A stretch of DNA of 14,135 nt from an uncultured Dehalococcoidia bacterium (GCA_903890885.1 CAITCX010000499.1:1-14135); one strand, 5' to 3'; positions 1 to 6,926 are shown, counted from the first letter of the stretch. Notes: generated by a model not told the origin, from the letters alone. Made by a program: numbers and translations.

Positions 1-1
1 A

Positions 2-280
2 GCGAGACTTGACACGGAGACTGGTGGGATTGCGGAAGAAGGACTTAAAGGCTGGTCCTTTTTAGAACAACCTGCGGCAGTTACGAGAATTAAAAGCACA
101 AGAACTACCGAAAGTGCTGAACAGGTGAATCGGGCTCTAAACACAGCTGCCTCCCTCTATTGTGCGGAATGCTTAAATATTTACACTTTGCAGCCTGGCT
201 GTCAATATCGCTTCAGACTGGTTGATTTAATAATTCCTTTATATTATATTATTATCACTGGAGAGTCTCATGACCGATGA
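2..280 (+). CDS. Possible 3' end of an unrecognised upstream gene (partial)
   Basis: Frame 2 is open from the window edge to a TGA at 278-280, giving about 92 residues without a start. A stop-free run this long is somewhat unlikely by chance at this base composition. The other two forward frames close quickly: frame 1 stops at its fourth codon. The translation is mostly hydrophilic and ends in an isoleucine/leucine/tyrosine-rich tail just before the stop. I do not recognise the family. It would overlap the start of the histidine kinase gene by 11 bases, which is compatible with an operon. The AT-rich stretch at about 220-258 within it also looks like a promoter region, which argues against coding there. 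It may be a chance open frame. Confidence 0.25.
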   Translation, partial: ARLDTETGGIAEEGLKGWSFLEQPAAVTRIKSTRTTESAEQVNRALNTAASLYCAECLNIYTLQPGCQYRFRLVDLIIPLYYIIITGESHDR

Positions 281-3017
281 ACCCCTTCCTGGCAGGATAG
301 TAGGGAATTCAATTTTATTGAAAGACCTTGAAATCTCTGAGGTTCATGACCATCTTTGTCTTTTATACGATTCTACGCTGGACTGGCGGACTTTTGTTGC
401 TTCCTATATAAAAACCGGTTTGGAATGCGGTGAACGTTGCTGCTATATCTATGATACTCACACGGCCAGGCAGATCCGCGATTTACTGCGGGCAGATAAT
501 GTAGATGTAACCGCATTGGAAGCTTCCGGTCAGTTAAACATCATTCACGGCCACAAAACTTATTTCAAAAACGGCTATTTCGATCCGGACTTTCTGATTT
601 CCTCATATGTTGTTGAAACGGAAAAAGCCATTTCCCAGGGTTGTCCAGGCCTGCGCATTACTTTTGAGACAGATTGGGCTCTGCATTACCAGGTTCCTGC
701 GGCTCAACTCCTGGAGTATGAATCCAGGCTAAACGGTAAATTATTCCCACGTTACCCTTTCCTCAATATCTGCCAGTATGAACGTGCGAAATTTGAGCCC
801 GAGGTAATAAAAGGGCTGCTCTTAACGCATCCCAGGATAATACGGGGCAACAGGGTCTATTCTAACCCATATTATGTTCTCCCAGATAAATACGCTAATT
901 ACAACAAGGCCGGCATGGAAGCCCGGTACTGGCTGGAAAATATCGAGCGCGAGACTAAAAAGGAAACAGACGCTGAAACGGGAATATTGTTCGGGAAGGT
1001 TTTTGAAGAGAGTCCGCTGGGGATTGCTCTCAGCAACCCACAATTCAGGTTTGTAAAAGTCAACGCGGCGATGTGCCATATGCTCGGCTATTCAGAATCT
1101 GAACTGCTCAATCTGAGCTTCAAAGAAATAACTCATCCAGACAACCTGCAAACCGATTCAGAAAATATCCGCAAATTGCAGGCAGGTGAGATAAAAGAAT
1201 ATCAGACTCAAAAGAAATATCTAAGGAAAGATGGTAAGGCGGTGTGGGGTAAATTGACAGCCACCCTAGTTCACGATGAGACAGGGCAGTTCCTGTACTT
1301 CATGGCTGTTATAGAAAACATAAATGAATTAAAAATCGCGGAGCTGGGGCTCAGGGAAAGCGAGAGAAAGTTCAGGGAACTGGCAGAGCTTACGCCCGGG
1401 GCTATTTTTGAGGCCGATTCTACCGGCAAGTTGACCTATGTTAACAGATTATGTTTTGAATATTTTGGTTTTTCAGTCAACACCGACATTTCGATATTTA
1501 ACGTGTTCGACTTTATCGCTCCGGAAGACCACCAGAAAGCCGCGAACCGCATACAAAGAGTTATGAGAGGTGAGAACCCCGAATTTGAAGAATACACAGG
1601 AATAAATAAAGAAGAAACCAGATTCCCTGTTCTGATTAATTCCTCAGTTATTAAAAACGCGAGGGGAGATCCATCCGGAATTCGCGGAGTAATAATCGAT
1701 ATTACCGGCCGCAAAAAGACAGAAGAACAACTGCTTCTCAGTGAAGCCAGGTTAGAAAGCCTCTTAAGAATTTCTCAATATAAAGCCGGCAATATACAGA
1801 ACCTGCTTGATTTTGCTCTCCGGGAGGCTATACAGCTAACCAAGAGCAAGATAGGATATATCTACCATTATTCTGAGAAAAAACAGGAGTTTACACTCAA
1901 TACCTGGTCAAGGGGGGTCATGGAGGCCTGTTCCGTTCGAGACGCCAGGAGCATTTACCAGCTTGAAAACACCGGAATATGGGGTGAAGCCGTTCGGCAA
2001 AGAAAAGCTATCATCTTAAATGACTTTCAATCTCCCCATCCGCTTAAAAAAGGGATGCCGCAGGGACATGCGGAGTTGACCCGCTTTATGACGATTCCAG
2101 TGATAGTAAGCGATAAAGTCGTCGCAGTGGTGGGAGTGGCTAATAAAGACACTGATTACGAATCCTCAGATGAGCGCCAGCTAACCCTTTTAATGGATTC
2201 TACCTGGAAGATTGTCGATCTTCAAAAAGCCGAGGAATCACGCCGGCACGCTGCGGAAAAACTGGAGATTTTATATAAGAAAGAAAAAGAGCAGAGGGAA
2301 GAATTAGAGAAAGAGGCCAAGGCCCGCAGCATGTTTATAGACGTTCTGGCTCATGAACTGAGGACGCCCTTAACTCCCATCATGGTTTCTACCGGTATGT
2401 TAAAGGAAATACTGGGCCCATCTACCAACGAAATCACCCAGAAGCTGGCTCAGAACATACAATCTGCCTCTGAAATATTGGCCACCCGGCTAGAGGAACT
2501 GCTGGATTTGGGCAGGTATTCCAGGGGAACCTTCAAGCTCGAATTGCAGCCGGTGGACTTCTTGAAATATCTGAACGGCATTATAGACAGACTGAGACCG
2601 CTTATCGCCCAAAAGAAACAGGAATTTATTGTGGATATCCCTGAGAAATCCTCTGAAGTTAACCTGGATCCCTCCCGGTTTGAACAGGTGATTATCAATC
2701 TCATATCAAATGCAGCCAAATTCAGTCCTGAAAATGGGAAAATATTTTTAAACATTAAAGTCACAGATAAAAGTTTGAACATGGAGGTCAAAGATGAGGG
2801 TATAGGCATAACTCCAGAAGAACAGGAACGTTTGTTTCAACCTTACCACCGGGTTGAACAAGACCGGCAAAAGTTTCCCGGCATTGGATTAGGATTGGCA
2901 GTATCTAAACAATTGGTCGAAGCCCACGGCGGTAAAATCTGGGTTGAAAGCCTGCCCGGTCAAGGTAGCGTTTTCAGTCTTGCCATTCCTTTGGGGAATA
3001 CATCCTTTAAGGACTAA
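270..3017 (+). CDS. MEDS-PAS-PAS-GAF sensor histidine kinase
   Basis: This 915-residue protein is a sensor kinase that should autophosphorylate on His695 and pass the phosphate to a response regulator. In order it shows: a MEDS domain (DcmR-type sensory domain, about 20-205); two PAS domains (about 247-357, with FEESPLGIALSN, and about 370-485); a GAF domain (about 505-655); a charged helical linker; a HisKA dimerisation domain with H-box HELRTPL; and a HATPase_c domain with N-box NLISNAAKFSP (about 809-819), DEGIGI and GIGLGLAV. There is no signal peptide, membrane segment or receiver domain, so it should be cytoplasmic and sense a soluble or intracellular cue. MEDS domains are known from methanogens and methylotrophs, where a ligand such as a C1 or corrinoid-related signal has been suggested; the ligand here is unknown. 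The start is preceded by GGAGAG at 260-265. A stand-alone receiver gene follows 46 bases downstream and is the likely partner. Confidence 0.93.
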   Translation: MTDEPLPGRIVGNSILLKDLEISEVHDHLCLLYDSTLDWRTFVASYIKTGLECGERCCYIYDTHTARQIRDLLRADNVDVTALEASGQLNIIHGHKTYFKNGYFDPDFLISSYVVETEKAISQGCPGLRITFETDWALHYQVPAAQLLEYESRLNGKLFPRYPFLNICQYERAKFEPEVIKGLLLTHPRIIRGNRVYSNPYYVLPDKYANYNKAGMEARYWLENIERETKKETDAETGILFGKVFEESPLGIALSNPQFRFVKVNAAMCHMLGYSESELLNLSFKEITHPDNLQTDSENIRKLQAGEIKEYQTQKKYLRKDGKAVWGKLTATLVHDETGQFLYFMAVIENINELKIAELGLRESERKFRELAELTPGAIFEADSTGKLTYVNRLCFEYFGFSVNTDISIFNVFDFIAPEDHQKAANRIQRVMRGENPEFEEYTGINKEETRFPVLINSSVIKNARGDPSGIRGVIIDITGRKKTEEQLLLSEARLESLLRISQYKAGNIQNLLDFALREAIQLTKSKIGYIYHYSEKKQEFTLNTWSRGVMEACSVRDARSIYQLENTGIWGEAVRQRKAIILNDFQSPHPLKKGMPQGHAELTRFMTIPVIVSDKVVAVVGVANKDTDYESSDERQLTLLMDSTWKIVDLQKAEESRRHAAEKLEILYKKEKEQREELEKEAKARSMFIDVLAHELRTPLTPIMVSTGMLKEILGPSTNEITQKLAQNIQSASEILATRLEELLDLGRYSRGTFKLELQPVDFLKYLNGIIDRLRPLIAQKKQEFIVDIPEKSSEVNLDPSRFEQVIINLISNAAKFSPENGKIFLNIKVTDKSLNMEVKDEGIGITPEEQERLFQPYHRVEQDRQKFPGIGLGLAVSKQLVEAHGGKIWVESLPGQGSVFSLAIPLGNTSFKD

Positions 3018-3063
3018 TATTTAAATTTAGCAAGATGCCGACAACCGGCTAGAGGAACAAGAT

Positions 3064-3438
3064 TTGAAGATTTTATTAGTTGAAGATGACCAAATGACTG
3101 TTGAATCTCTTAAACTTTGCTTTGAAGCTGTCCAGCCTGGCTCTAACATAGAAACGACAGCGATAGGTTCTGAGGCCTTATTAAAATTAAAAGAAGATAT
3201 TTTTGATCTGGTGCTTTTAGACCTGGGGCTGCCTGAAATGGATGGCATAGAAGTTATCTGCGAGATTCGCAAGTTTAGCTCAATCCCTGTCATAGTTGTC
3301 AGCGCCAGAACAGACAACGAGGTTATCTATGATGCCATGACCGCTGGCGCCAATAATTACGTTATGAAGCCTTTCAACATCATCAAGTTTATCCAATTGG
3401 TAAATGACACGGTAAAAATTGAGGTTTGCAAATATTGA
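3064..3438 (+). CDS. Stand-alone receiver-domain response regulator
   Basis: This 124-residue protein is a single CheY-like receiver domain. The acidic pocket (Glu7, Asp8, Asp9), phosphoacceptor Asp53 in LLDLGLPEMD, Ser80 and Lys102 (MKPF) are all in place, so it should be phosphorylatable. There is no output domain: it stops a few residues after the last receiver helix. It must therefore act by protein contact or as a phosphorelay shuttle rather than by binding DNA. The start is a TTG, chosen because AGAGGA at 3051-3056 lies at good distance and the receiver fold (KILLVEDD) begins immediately. Its position just after the histidine kinase suggests the two form one pair, probably co-transcribed. 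The final target is not visible in the window. Confidence 0.9.
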   Translation: MKILLVEDDQMTVESLKLCFEAVQPGSNIETTAIGSEALLKLKEDIFDLVLLDLGLPEMDGIEVICEIRKFSSIPVIVVSARTDNEVIYDAMTAGANNYVMKPFNIIKFIQLVNDTVKIEVCKY

Positions 3439-3576
3439 GCACGTAAGCGAGCCTTGAAACAACCACGCGACTTTGCTATTATTATGCGAGATTAAAGTAT
3501 GATGACCATAAACTATTAAACCTGCCGTTATTTAATTTAAAAACATACAAACTAACATTGAGGAGAGGCGGAAAAT

Positions 3577-3747
3577 ATGATAATCGGACTCGTATTTGCG
3601 GTTTTTGGCGCCGTCCTGGTAGTAGTTAATCTGGTTGATCTGTTCAAAGGAGACCCCAGCTGGTTTATGTTGATATTCGGTCTCTTATTGTTAGCCTTTG
3701 GCATATACTGGACCAAGAAGAACTGGAAGAAAAAGAAGATAACTTAG
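3577..3747 (+). CDS. Small two-helix membrane protein, unknown function
   Basis: This 56-residue open frame starts with ATG after AGGAGAGG at 3561-3568. It has a hydrophobic segment at about residues 2-20, a short polar turn (LFKGDPSW), a second hydrophobic segment at about 30-45, and a strongly basic tail (KKNWKKKKIT). That is the layout of a small integral membrane hairpin with a cytoplasmic C terminus. I do not recognise the family. It stands alone between the two-component genes and the convergent secreted-protein gene. The good ribosome site and clean topology support a real gene, despite the small size. Confidence 0.7.
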   Translation: MIIGLVFAVFGAVLVVVNLVDLFKGDPSWFMLIFGLLLLAFGIYWTKKNWKKKKIT

Positions 3748-3854
3748 TCTCAAGAGGCCGACTAGTGTGGCAAAATACGATTAGCGTATTCTATTTGCTT
3801 CTCAATATCTTTACCTAATAAACTGCCATTAATTTGTTCAGGGACAAGATATTC

Positions 3855-3889
3855 AGAGGAGCCCTTGCAAGGTGAAAAAGGGCTCCTCT
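3855..3889. terminator. 11-bp hairpin between convergent genes, possible bidirectional terminator
   Basis: AGAGGAGCCCT (3855-3865) pairs perfectly with AGGGCTCCTCT (3879-3889) around a 13-base loop. It lies between the small membrane protein gene (plus strand) and the secreted-protein gene (minus strand). Neither side has a long T tract; only TTCTGGTTTGG follows on the plus strand. It is a plausible but not textbook terminator. Confidence 0.5.
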
Positions 3890-3923
3890 TTCTGGTTTGG
3901 AAATAGCAATAGGTAAAAGTTAA

Positions 3924-5033
3924 TTATGCGGCTTTTATCTGTTTCTTGCTTCTAACCACGATAAAAGCTGCTATTCCTGCCAACCCTGATGCTAAAAGAG
4001 CCACGACTGGAAGTTCAGGAACCGGCGGCACCCAGTAAGTTGTCCAGTAACCCTGAACTGTAATCGGAAGACCCTGTTGATTAGGCTGCCAGTTGAAATT
4101 GAAAGACAGGCCGAAGTGCACCCAATCACACCAGACCAAAGGCTTGTCTTCTTGAATCCACTTAACCTCGGTGCCAGTACCGTTGTTGATTGGGCGTACC
4201 ACAAGAGGAGAACCTTGATTGGCTCCCCAGGGTATCGGTTGGGGCAGAGGTACAGGTGGAATCCCATGAGCCTTGATAAACCCTATTGCCCACAGTACAT
4301 CCTGGGGCTTAAAGACAAGATTGGCAAAATCCAGCTCAAAGTTGTTAATGCCTACGATCTGGGTATTGTTGTGGAGATCAAAGTTGCAAAAGACCTGGAC
4401 GATCTGAGGTACAGGAGGAGGAGGAATAGGAGGTGGAGGAATAGGAGTAGGTTGCAACAACTTCACTTCAGCTTCGTTGATGAAGCGCCCGGTTATTTCT
4501 TTGGCAGAACCACCGCTGGGATCGGTGACAGGGACAGCGACTTCATATGCCACCAGGACTTCCCATTGATCTGGCATTGCAGTCATTGGCGGCATTATTT
4601 CCAGATCAAGGTCTTGGCCTGCAGCCACCTCGACCCAATCACTATCAGCTGGCGTCCATTGGATCGGCTTGCCAGGCAGAGGACCTGTTGTAGGTGAATT
4701 AGAATCTGGTGCATCTCCCCAGAGCAACTCGGCCAGAGGTATAGTCGGGGTAGTTATGACCGCAAATTGCCGCCTTACAAAGATAGGACCTTCTCCCGGA
4801 GGAAGACCTGGGGGAGGTACAAGCCAGGTTGGTGAAATGCGGATCTTGTCAATAACCGTGCCATCTGGAAGAATGGCCCAGAATTGCCAGGGCAACGGCA
4901 CTTGAGCGACCTTTACCTGCCTACCATCTTCTTTGTCGCTTACCCACGGAAACGCACCGTTGGCATGGACTACTGACGAGGCTATCATTATTAACGCTAG
5001 TACTAATGAGCAAATGAAGAATAACTTTTTCAT
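3924..5033 (-). CDS. Secreted proline-rich protein with C-terminal PELP-type sorting signal
   Basis: This 369-residue protein starts with a clear Sec signal peptide: MKKL, then a hydrophobic core, with cleavage probably after the VHA near residue 24. The mature part is beta-rich with many Trp and Pro residues. A proline hinge near the middle (PTPIPPPPIPPPPVPQ) separates two halves. The C terminus is tripartite: a PELP motif, a hydrophobic helix of about 20 residues (VVALLASGLAGIAAFIVV) and a basic tail (RSKKQIKAA). That resembles PEP-CTERM or archaeal PEF-CTERM signals recognised by exosortase or archaeosortase-type enzymes. It could also be a plain C-terminal membrane anchor. The ribosome site AAAGGAGG just upstream of the ATG supports the start. 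The function of the exported domain is not recognised, and no sortase gene is in the window. Confidence 0.85.
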   Translation of the reverse strand: MKKLFFICSLVLALIMIASSVVHANGAFPWVSDKEDGRQVKVAQVPLPWQFWAILPDGTVIDKIRISPTWLVPPPGLPPGEGPIFVRRQFAVITTPTIPLAELLWGDAPDSNSPTTGPLPGKPIQWTPADSDWVEVAAGQDLDLEIMPPMTAMPDQWEVLVAYEVAVPVTDPSGGSAKEITGRFINEAEVKLLQPTPIPPPPIPPPPVPQIVQVFCNFDLHNNTQIVGINNFELDFANLVFKPQDVLWAIGFIKAHGIPPVPLPQPIPWGANQGSPLVVRPINNGTGTEVKWIQEDKPLVWCDWVHFGLSFNFNWQPNQQGLPITVQGYWTTYWVPPVPELPVVALLASGLAGIAAFIVVRSKKQIKAA

Positions 5034-5408
5034 ATATCTCTATCCTCCTTTTCGCAAATTCCCGATTACCCGCTCATGATTTGAAGTATGCCGGCGTTAT
5101 TTTATTCAATTCTGTTTTAGTTGGCACCTCCTTTTCCCGCCTACGAGAAATGTGCTTTTTCGGATTTTTACAGATCGCCACAGTTGGAATAACACAATAG
5201 ACCATCCAATACAATCATCGCAAATACATTATGGTCAGAAATTATAAATATTTCAAGAGGTCTAGAAGTTTAAGTTTATTGTTCCAGGCGGGCTGGTTAA
5301 AGTAGTAAAATATGCTGGTTTGGTCATGGTTAGCAGCAGCAGGGGACAGCCAACATTTATGAAATATGCCACATGTTCTGAATGGTTGAAAAAGGCTATG
5401 CAGAAGCA
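5034..5408. other. Host intergenic region without recognisable genes
   Basis: About 375 bases separate the minus-strand secreted-protein gene from the old tRNA terminator. The first part must hold the promoter and 5' leader of that gene; its ribosome site is at 5043-5051 on the minus strand. I looked for known riboswitch cores and for coding frames with ribosome sites and saw none that I could support. One open frame on the minus strand (5242-5526) crosses the tRNA-derived repeat and is not a gene. Confidence 0.5.
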
Positions 5409-5443
5409 AAAAGGCCTTGAGCAAAAAATACTCAAGGCCTTTT
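5409..5443 (-). terminator. Former terminator of the tRNA-Arg gene, now left behind by the insertion
   Basis: A perfect 13-bp stem (5409-5421 with 5431-5443, core AAGGCCTTGAG) closes a 9-base A-rich loop. Read on the minus strand it follows the tRNA 3' end by about 15 bases and continues into TTTTTGC. It is symmetric enough to work in both directions. Before insertion it would have terminated the tRNA-Arg transcript. Now about 8.6 kb of inserted DNA separates it from the intact tRNA. Confidence 0.85.
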
Positions 5444-5452
5444 ATAGATTCG

Positions 5453-5503
5453 AAAAGTGGTCTCCCTGGAGGGATTCGGACCCTCGACCACCTGCTTAGA
5501 AGG
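5453..5503. repeat. Left attachment site: 51-bp direct repeat, tRNA-Arg 3' fragment
   Basis: The sequence is identical to 14085-14135. On the minus strand it reads as the 3' part of tRNA-Arg(TCT): loop CTTCTAA, anticodon-stem strand GCAGG, T arm GAGGG-TCCGAAT-CCCTC, acceptor strand CAGGGAG, A and CCA. To the right the sequence (TGTATGAAACGCC on the plus strand) cannot supply the pairing 5' anticodon-stem strand CCTGC or the acceptor strand CTCCCTG. This copy is therefore a remnant, not a working tRNA. Confidence 0.93.
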
Positions 5504-5555
5504 TGTATGAAACGCCCTTTAAGCACCCTTTTTGAGACTGACAGGCAAGCACGCT

Positions 5556-5579
5556 TGTTCTATCGTTATGCATAGAACA
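5556..5579. repeat. Inverted repeat just inside the left end
   Basis: TGTTCTAT (5556-5563) and ATAGAACA (5572-5579) are perfect inverted 8-mers around an 8-base spacer. The site lies between the left core and the arm-type repeats. It could be a site for an excisionase or a DNA-bending protein. No direct evidence assigns a protein. Confidence 0.5.
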
Positions 5580-5605
5580 TCATCAAAATTTATGGGTCTG
5601 GGTAA

Positions 5606-5637
5606 GAATTCGTAGTGAATTCGTAGTGAATTCGTAG
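5606..5637 (+). repeat. Three tandem GAATTCGTAGT units, putative left integrase arm sites
   Basis: The unit GAATTCGTAGT occurs three times head to tail with an 11-bp period; the third ends in G instead of T. Two units of the same motif recur at the other end of the element (14010-14031). Short direct repeats near both ends, away from the core, are what arm-type sites of tyrosine recombinases with an N-terminal arm-binding domain look like. An 11-bp period puts the units on about the same DNA face. Confidence 0.75.
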
Positions 5638-5661
5638 GGGCTTTAAACCCCTTGTTTAATG

Positions 5662-5697
5662 GGTCTTGAGGTCCGCAACGGATTTCAAGACCTTTTT
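5662..5697 (+). terminator. Intrinsic terminator shielding the element's left operon
   Basis: GGTCTTGA (5662-5669) pairs with TCAAGACC (5685-5692). An inner TCCG/CGGA pair lies within the loop, and TTTTT follows. It is placed before the first promoter and gene of the element. It would stop transcription entering from the left flank, so it probably insulates the element. Confidence 0.8.
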
Positions 5698-5736
5698 AAT
5701 TAATAATATAGTAGATTATACTTATCAACAAAGCAC

Positions 5737-5766
5737 TTGACAATTAATAATAAGATGTGATTTAAT
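5737..5766 (+). promoter_or_regulatory. Putative sigma-70 promoter of the left operon
   Basis: A perfect TTGACA (5737-5742) is followed after 18 bases by TTTAAT (5761-5766; five of six matches to TATAAT). It lies downstream of the insulating terminator and about 40 bases before the first gene of the element. The surrounding DNA is very AT-rich. Confidence 0.6.
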
Positions 5767-5807
5767 ATAGGAGGAAAGATAAAATAATTAATAATGAGGT
5801 TAGGAAT

Positions 5808-6200
5808 ATGGCCAAGGAAATAATTTCATTCCAGTTACCTGATGACATCGCGAAGAGTGAACTTGAGGCGCGAGCCGCTGGGTTGGGTCTCAGTAATAGT
5901 GCATTGATCGCCGAAGGATTAAGGATAATGACCAAACTTGATATTGCAACTATGAAGGTCATTAGAGAATACGCGGAAAAACTGCATATCACACAATGGC
6001 AGGTTATCGAATTAATTCTAATTGGTAGATTTGCCAAGAATTCAGCGGATGAGGAAAACTTTTATAACGATCCTCAACCTGGACAAACCGAACCAGAGAT
6101 AATGCCGGAACTCATCTACACAAGCCGGGGCCTTTTCACTGGTGAACCGCTATTCGATCATTTAAGGAAAAAATTCGTTACCAATGAGAATCCCAAGTAG
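5808..6200 (+). CDS. Ribbon-helix-helix-like small DNA-binding protein
   Basis: This 130-residue protein has an N terminus with the pattern of a ribbon-helix-helix (Arc/CopG-type) fold. A short strand (KEIISFQLPDD) precedes a helix (AKSELEARAAGLG), a turn with SNSALIAEGLRIM and a second helix. The middle holds another helical segment (ITQWQVIELILIGRF), and the C-terminal third is acidic and looks flexible. The likely role is regulation or copy control of the element. The ATG at 5808 is preceded by GAGGTTAGG; the stronger AGGAGG at 5769-5774 is too far away. It is the first gene behind the putative promoter at 5737. No exact family is recognised, and the DNA-binding call rests on pattern only. 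Confidence 0.72.
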   Translation: MAKEIISFQLPDDIAKSELEARAAGLGLSNSALIAEGLRIMTKLDIATMKVIREYAEKLHITQWQVIELILIGRFAKNSADEENFYNDPQPGQTEPEIMPELIYTSRGLFTGEPLFDHLRKKFVTNENPK

Positions 6201-6208
6201 TTTCGAAA

Positions 6209-6245
6209 CAGTGGGGAGGGGGCCTAGCTCCCAAATTCCCACTTT
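6209..6245 (+). promoter_or_regulatory. G-rich hairpin between the first two element genes
   Basis: AGTGGG and CCCACT can pair as an outer stem, enclosing an alternative inner pair GGGAG/CTCCC. There is no T tract; the sequence continues TTTAAAAACC. It is more likely an mRNA stability or attenuation element than a terminator. It precedes the ribosome site of the next gene by about 15 bases. Confidence 0.35.
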
Positions 6246-6269
6246 AAAAACCAAAAACAAGGGGGAACT

Positions 6270-6467
6270 ATGCCAAGAAGTATAGAGTCAGTCAGAGCCT
6301 GGCGCGAAAAGAAGAAACTCGAGGACAACCTCGCGAAAAAACAAAAACCTTTAAAAGTAAAAAGTATTTTCGGCTATGCCGATATTACACCGTACAATGC
6401 GGTGTGTCTTATGAACAAGGAACCTGAGAAGATGATTCTACCCGGTGGAATATTTTTCAAAAAATAA
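6270..6467 (+). CDS. Small basic protein, unknown function
   Basis: This 65-residue protein starts with ATG after AGGGGGAAC. The N-terminal half is very basic and probably helical (VRAWREKKKLEDNLAKKQKPLKVK). The C-terminal half is hydrophobic and aromatic (SIFGYADITPYNAVCLMNKEP, then GGIFFKK). It could bind nucleic acid or a partner protein. I do not recognise a family. It sits between the ribbon-helix-helix gene and the excisionase-like gene and ends 20 bases before the latter's start, so it is probably part of the same operon. Confidence 0.65.
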   Translation: MPRSIESVRAWREKKKLEDNLAKKQKPLKVKSIFGYADITPYNAVCLMNKEPEKMILPGGIFFKK

Positions 6468-6487
6468 AATTAGGATAGGTGAGAAAA

Positions 6488-6661
6488 ATGGGAGATGGAC
6501 CGTTGGTTTTTAACAAAAAGGAAGCCGCCGATATTCTCAAGATTTGCCAGAACACCCTTGACCAGATGATTGCAAATGGAAGCATTAAAGTTGTTAGGGC
6601 AGGCCGGCGCGTGCTGATTCCCAAAAAGTCTCTTGAGGCGCTAATGGATTCAGCAAAATAG
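6488..6661 (+). CDS. Excisionase-like helix-turn-helix protein (HTH_17 type)
   Basis: This 57-residue protein has the compact winged-helix pattern of excisionase/MerR-like HTH_17 proteins: FNKKEAADILKICQNTLDQMI, then ANGSIKVVRAGRRVLIPKKSLEALM. Such proteins bind near attachment sites and steer the integrase toward excision, or act as small regulators. I chose ATG at 6488 because AGGTGAG at 6477-6483 lies four bases upstream. A GTG at 6479 is in frame, but its ribosome site would be too close. In contrast to many phages it is not next to the integrase gene but at the opposite end of the element. It is followed by a strong terminator, closing the left operon. A regulator of the replication genes is the alternative. 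Confidence 0.8.
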   Translation: MGDGPLVFNKKEAADILKICQNTLDQMIANGSIKVVRAGRRVLIPKKSLEALMDSAK

Positions 6662-6690
6662 TTTAACCATATTTACAAACGTAGTTACTC

Positions 6691-6722
6691 AACCGATGCA
6701 AAATATTGCAGTCGGTTTTTTT
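6691..6722 (+). terminator. Intrinsic terminator after the left operon
   Basis: AACCGATGCA pairs with TGCAGTCGGTT (6 bp plus 4 bp with a one-base bulge), followed by TTTTTTTA. It separates the left operon from the replication cassette and may allow partial read-through as a control point. Confidence 0.8.
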
Positions 6723-6743
6723 ATTTCCTTGGAGGTCAGATAG

Positions 6744-6926
6744 ATGAATCAGAAACCGTGTGATTTCGACGACAGAAAAATCAAGTGTCTGGATTGCGGG
6801 AAACCGTTTACTTTCACAGCCGGTGAACAGATGTATTATTACGGCAAGCAACTTCAGACGCCCAAAAGATGCCCAGCATGCCGGGAAATCCGACGGTTGA
6901 CGATCATGCCCAGGGGCCAACAATGA
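6744..6926 (+). CDS. Zinc-ribbon protein (PF13451-like)
   Basis: This 60-residue protein holds two CxxC pairs (CLDC and CPAC) separated by about 25 residues with FTFTAGEQMYYYGK between them. That matches the 'probable zinc-ribbon' family in which an FTAGEQ-like segment follows the first Cys pair. It should bind one zinc ion and perhaps nucleic acid or a protein partner. The ribosome site GGAGGT at 6731-6736 supports the start. Its stop overlaps the primase start as ATGA at 6923-6926, so the two are translationally coupled. It may therefore be an accessory replication factor. The exact function of the family is unknown. Confidence 0.85.
   Translation: MNQKPCDFDDRKIKCLDCGKPFTFTAGEQMYYYGKQLQTPKRCPACREIRRLTIMPRGQQ

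Noticed and set aside
4077..4697. 206-codon plus-strand open frame inside the secreted-protein gene
   Set aside because: It is a shadow of the minus-strand gene, which has a signal peptide, sorting tail and strong ribosome site. The shadow translation is Arg/Trp-rich without a domain.
5041..5240. Possible riboswitch upstream of the secreted-protein gene
   Set aside because: I looked for c-di-GMP, cobalamin and similar core motifs and found none that fit.
5242..5526. Minus-strand 94-codon open frame across the left attachment site
   Set aside because: It runs through the tRNA fragment and the old terminator, has no ribosome site and cannot predate the insertion.
5606..5637. Tandem GAATTCGTAGT units as a CRISPR array
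   Set aside because: The units are adjacent 11-mers without spacers, and there are no cas genes.
6869..6922. Upstream in-frame ATG as primase start
   Set aside because: It lies inside the zinc-ribbon gene without a ribosome site. The ATGA overlap at 6923 and the start of the domain favour the later ATG.
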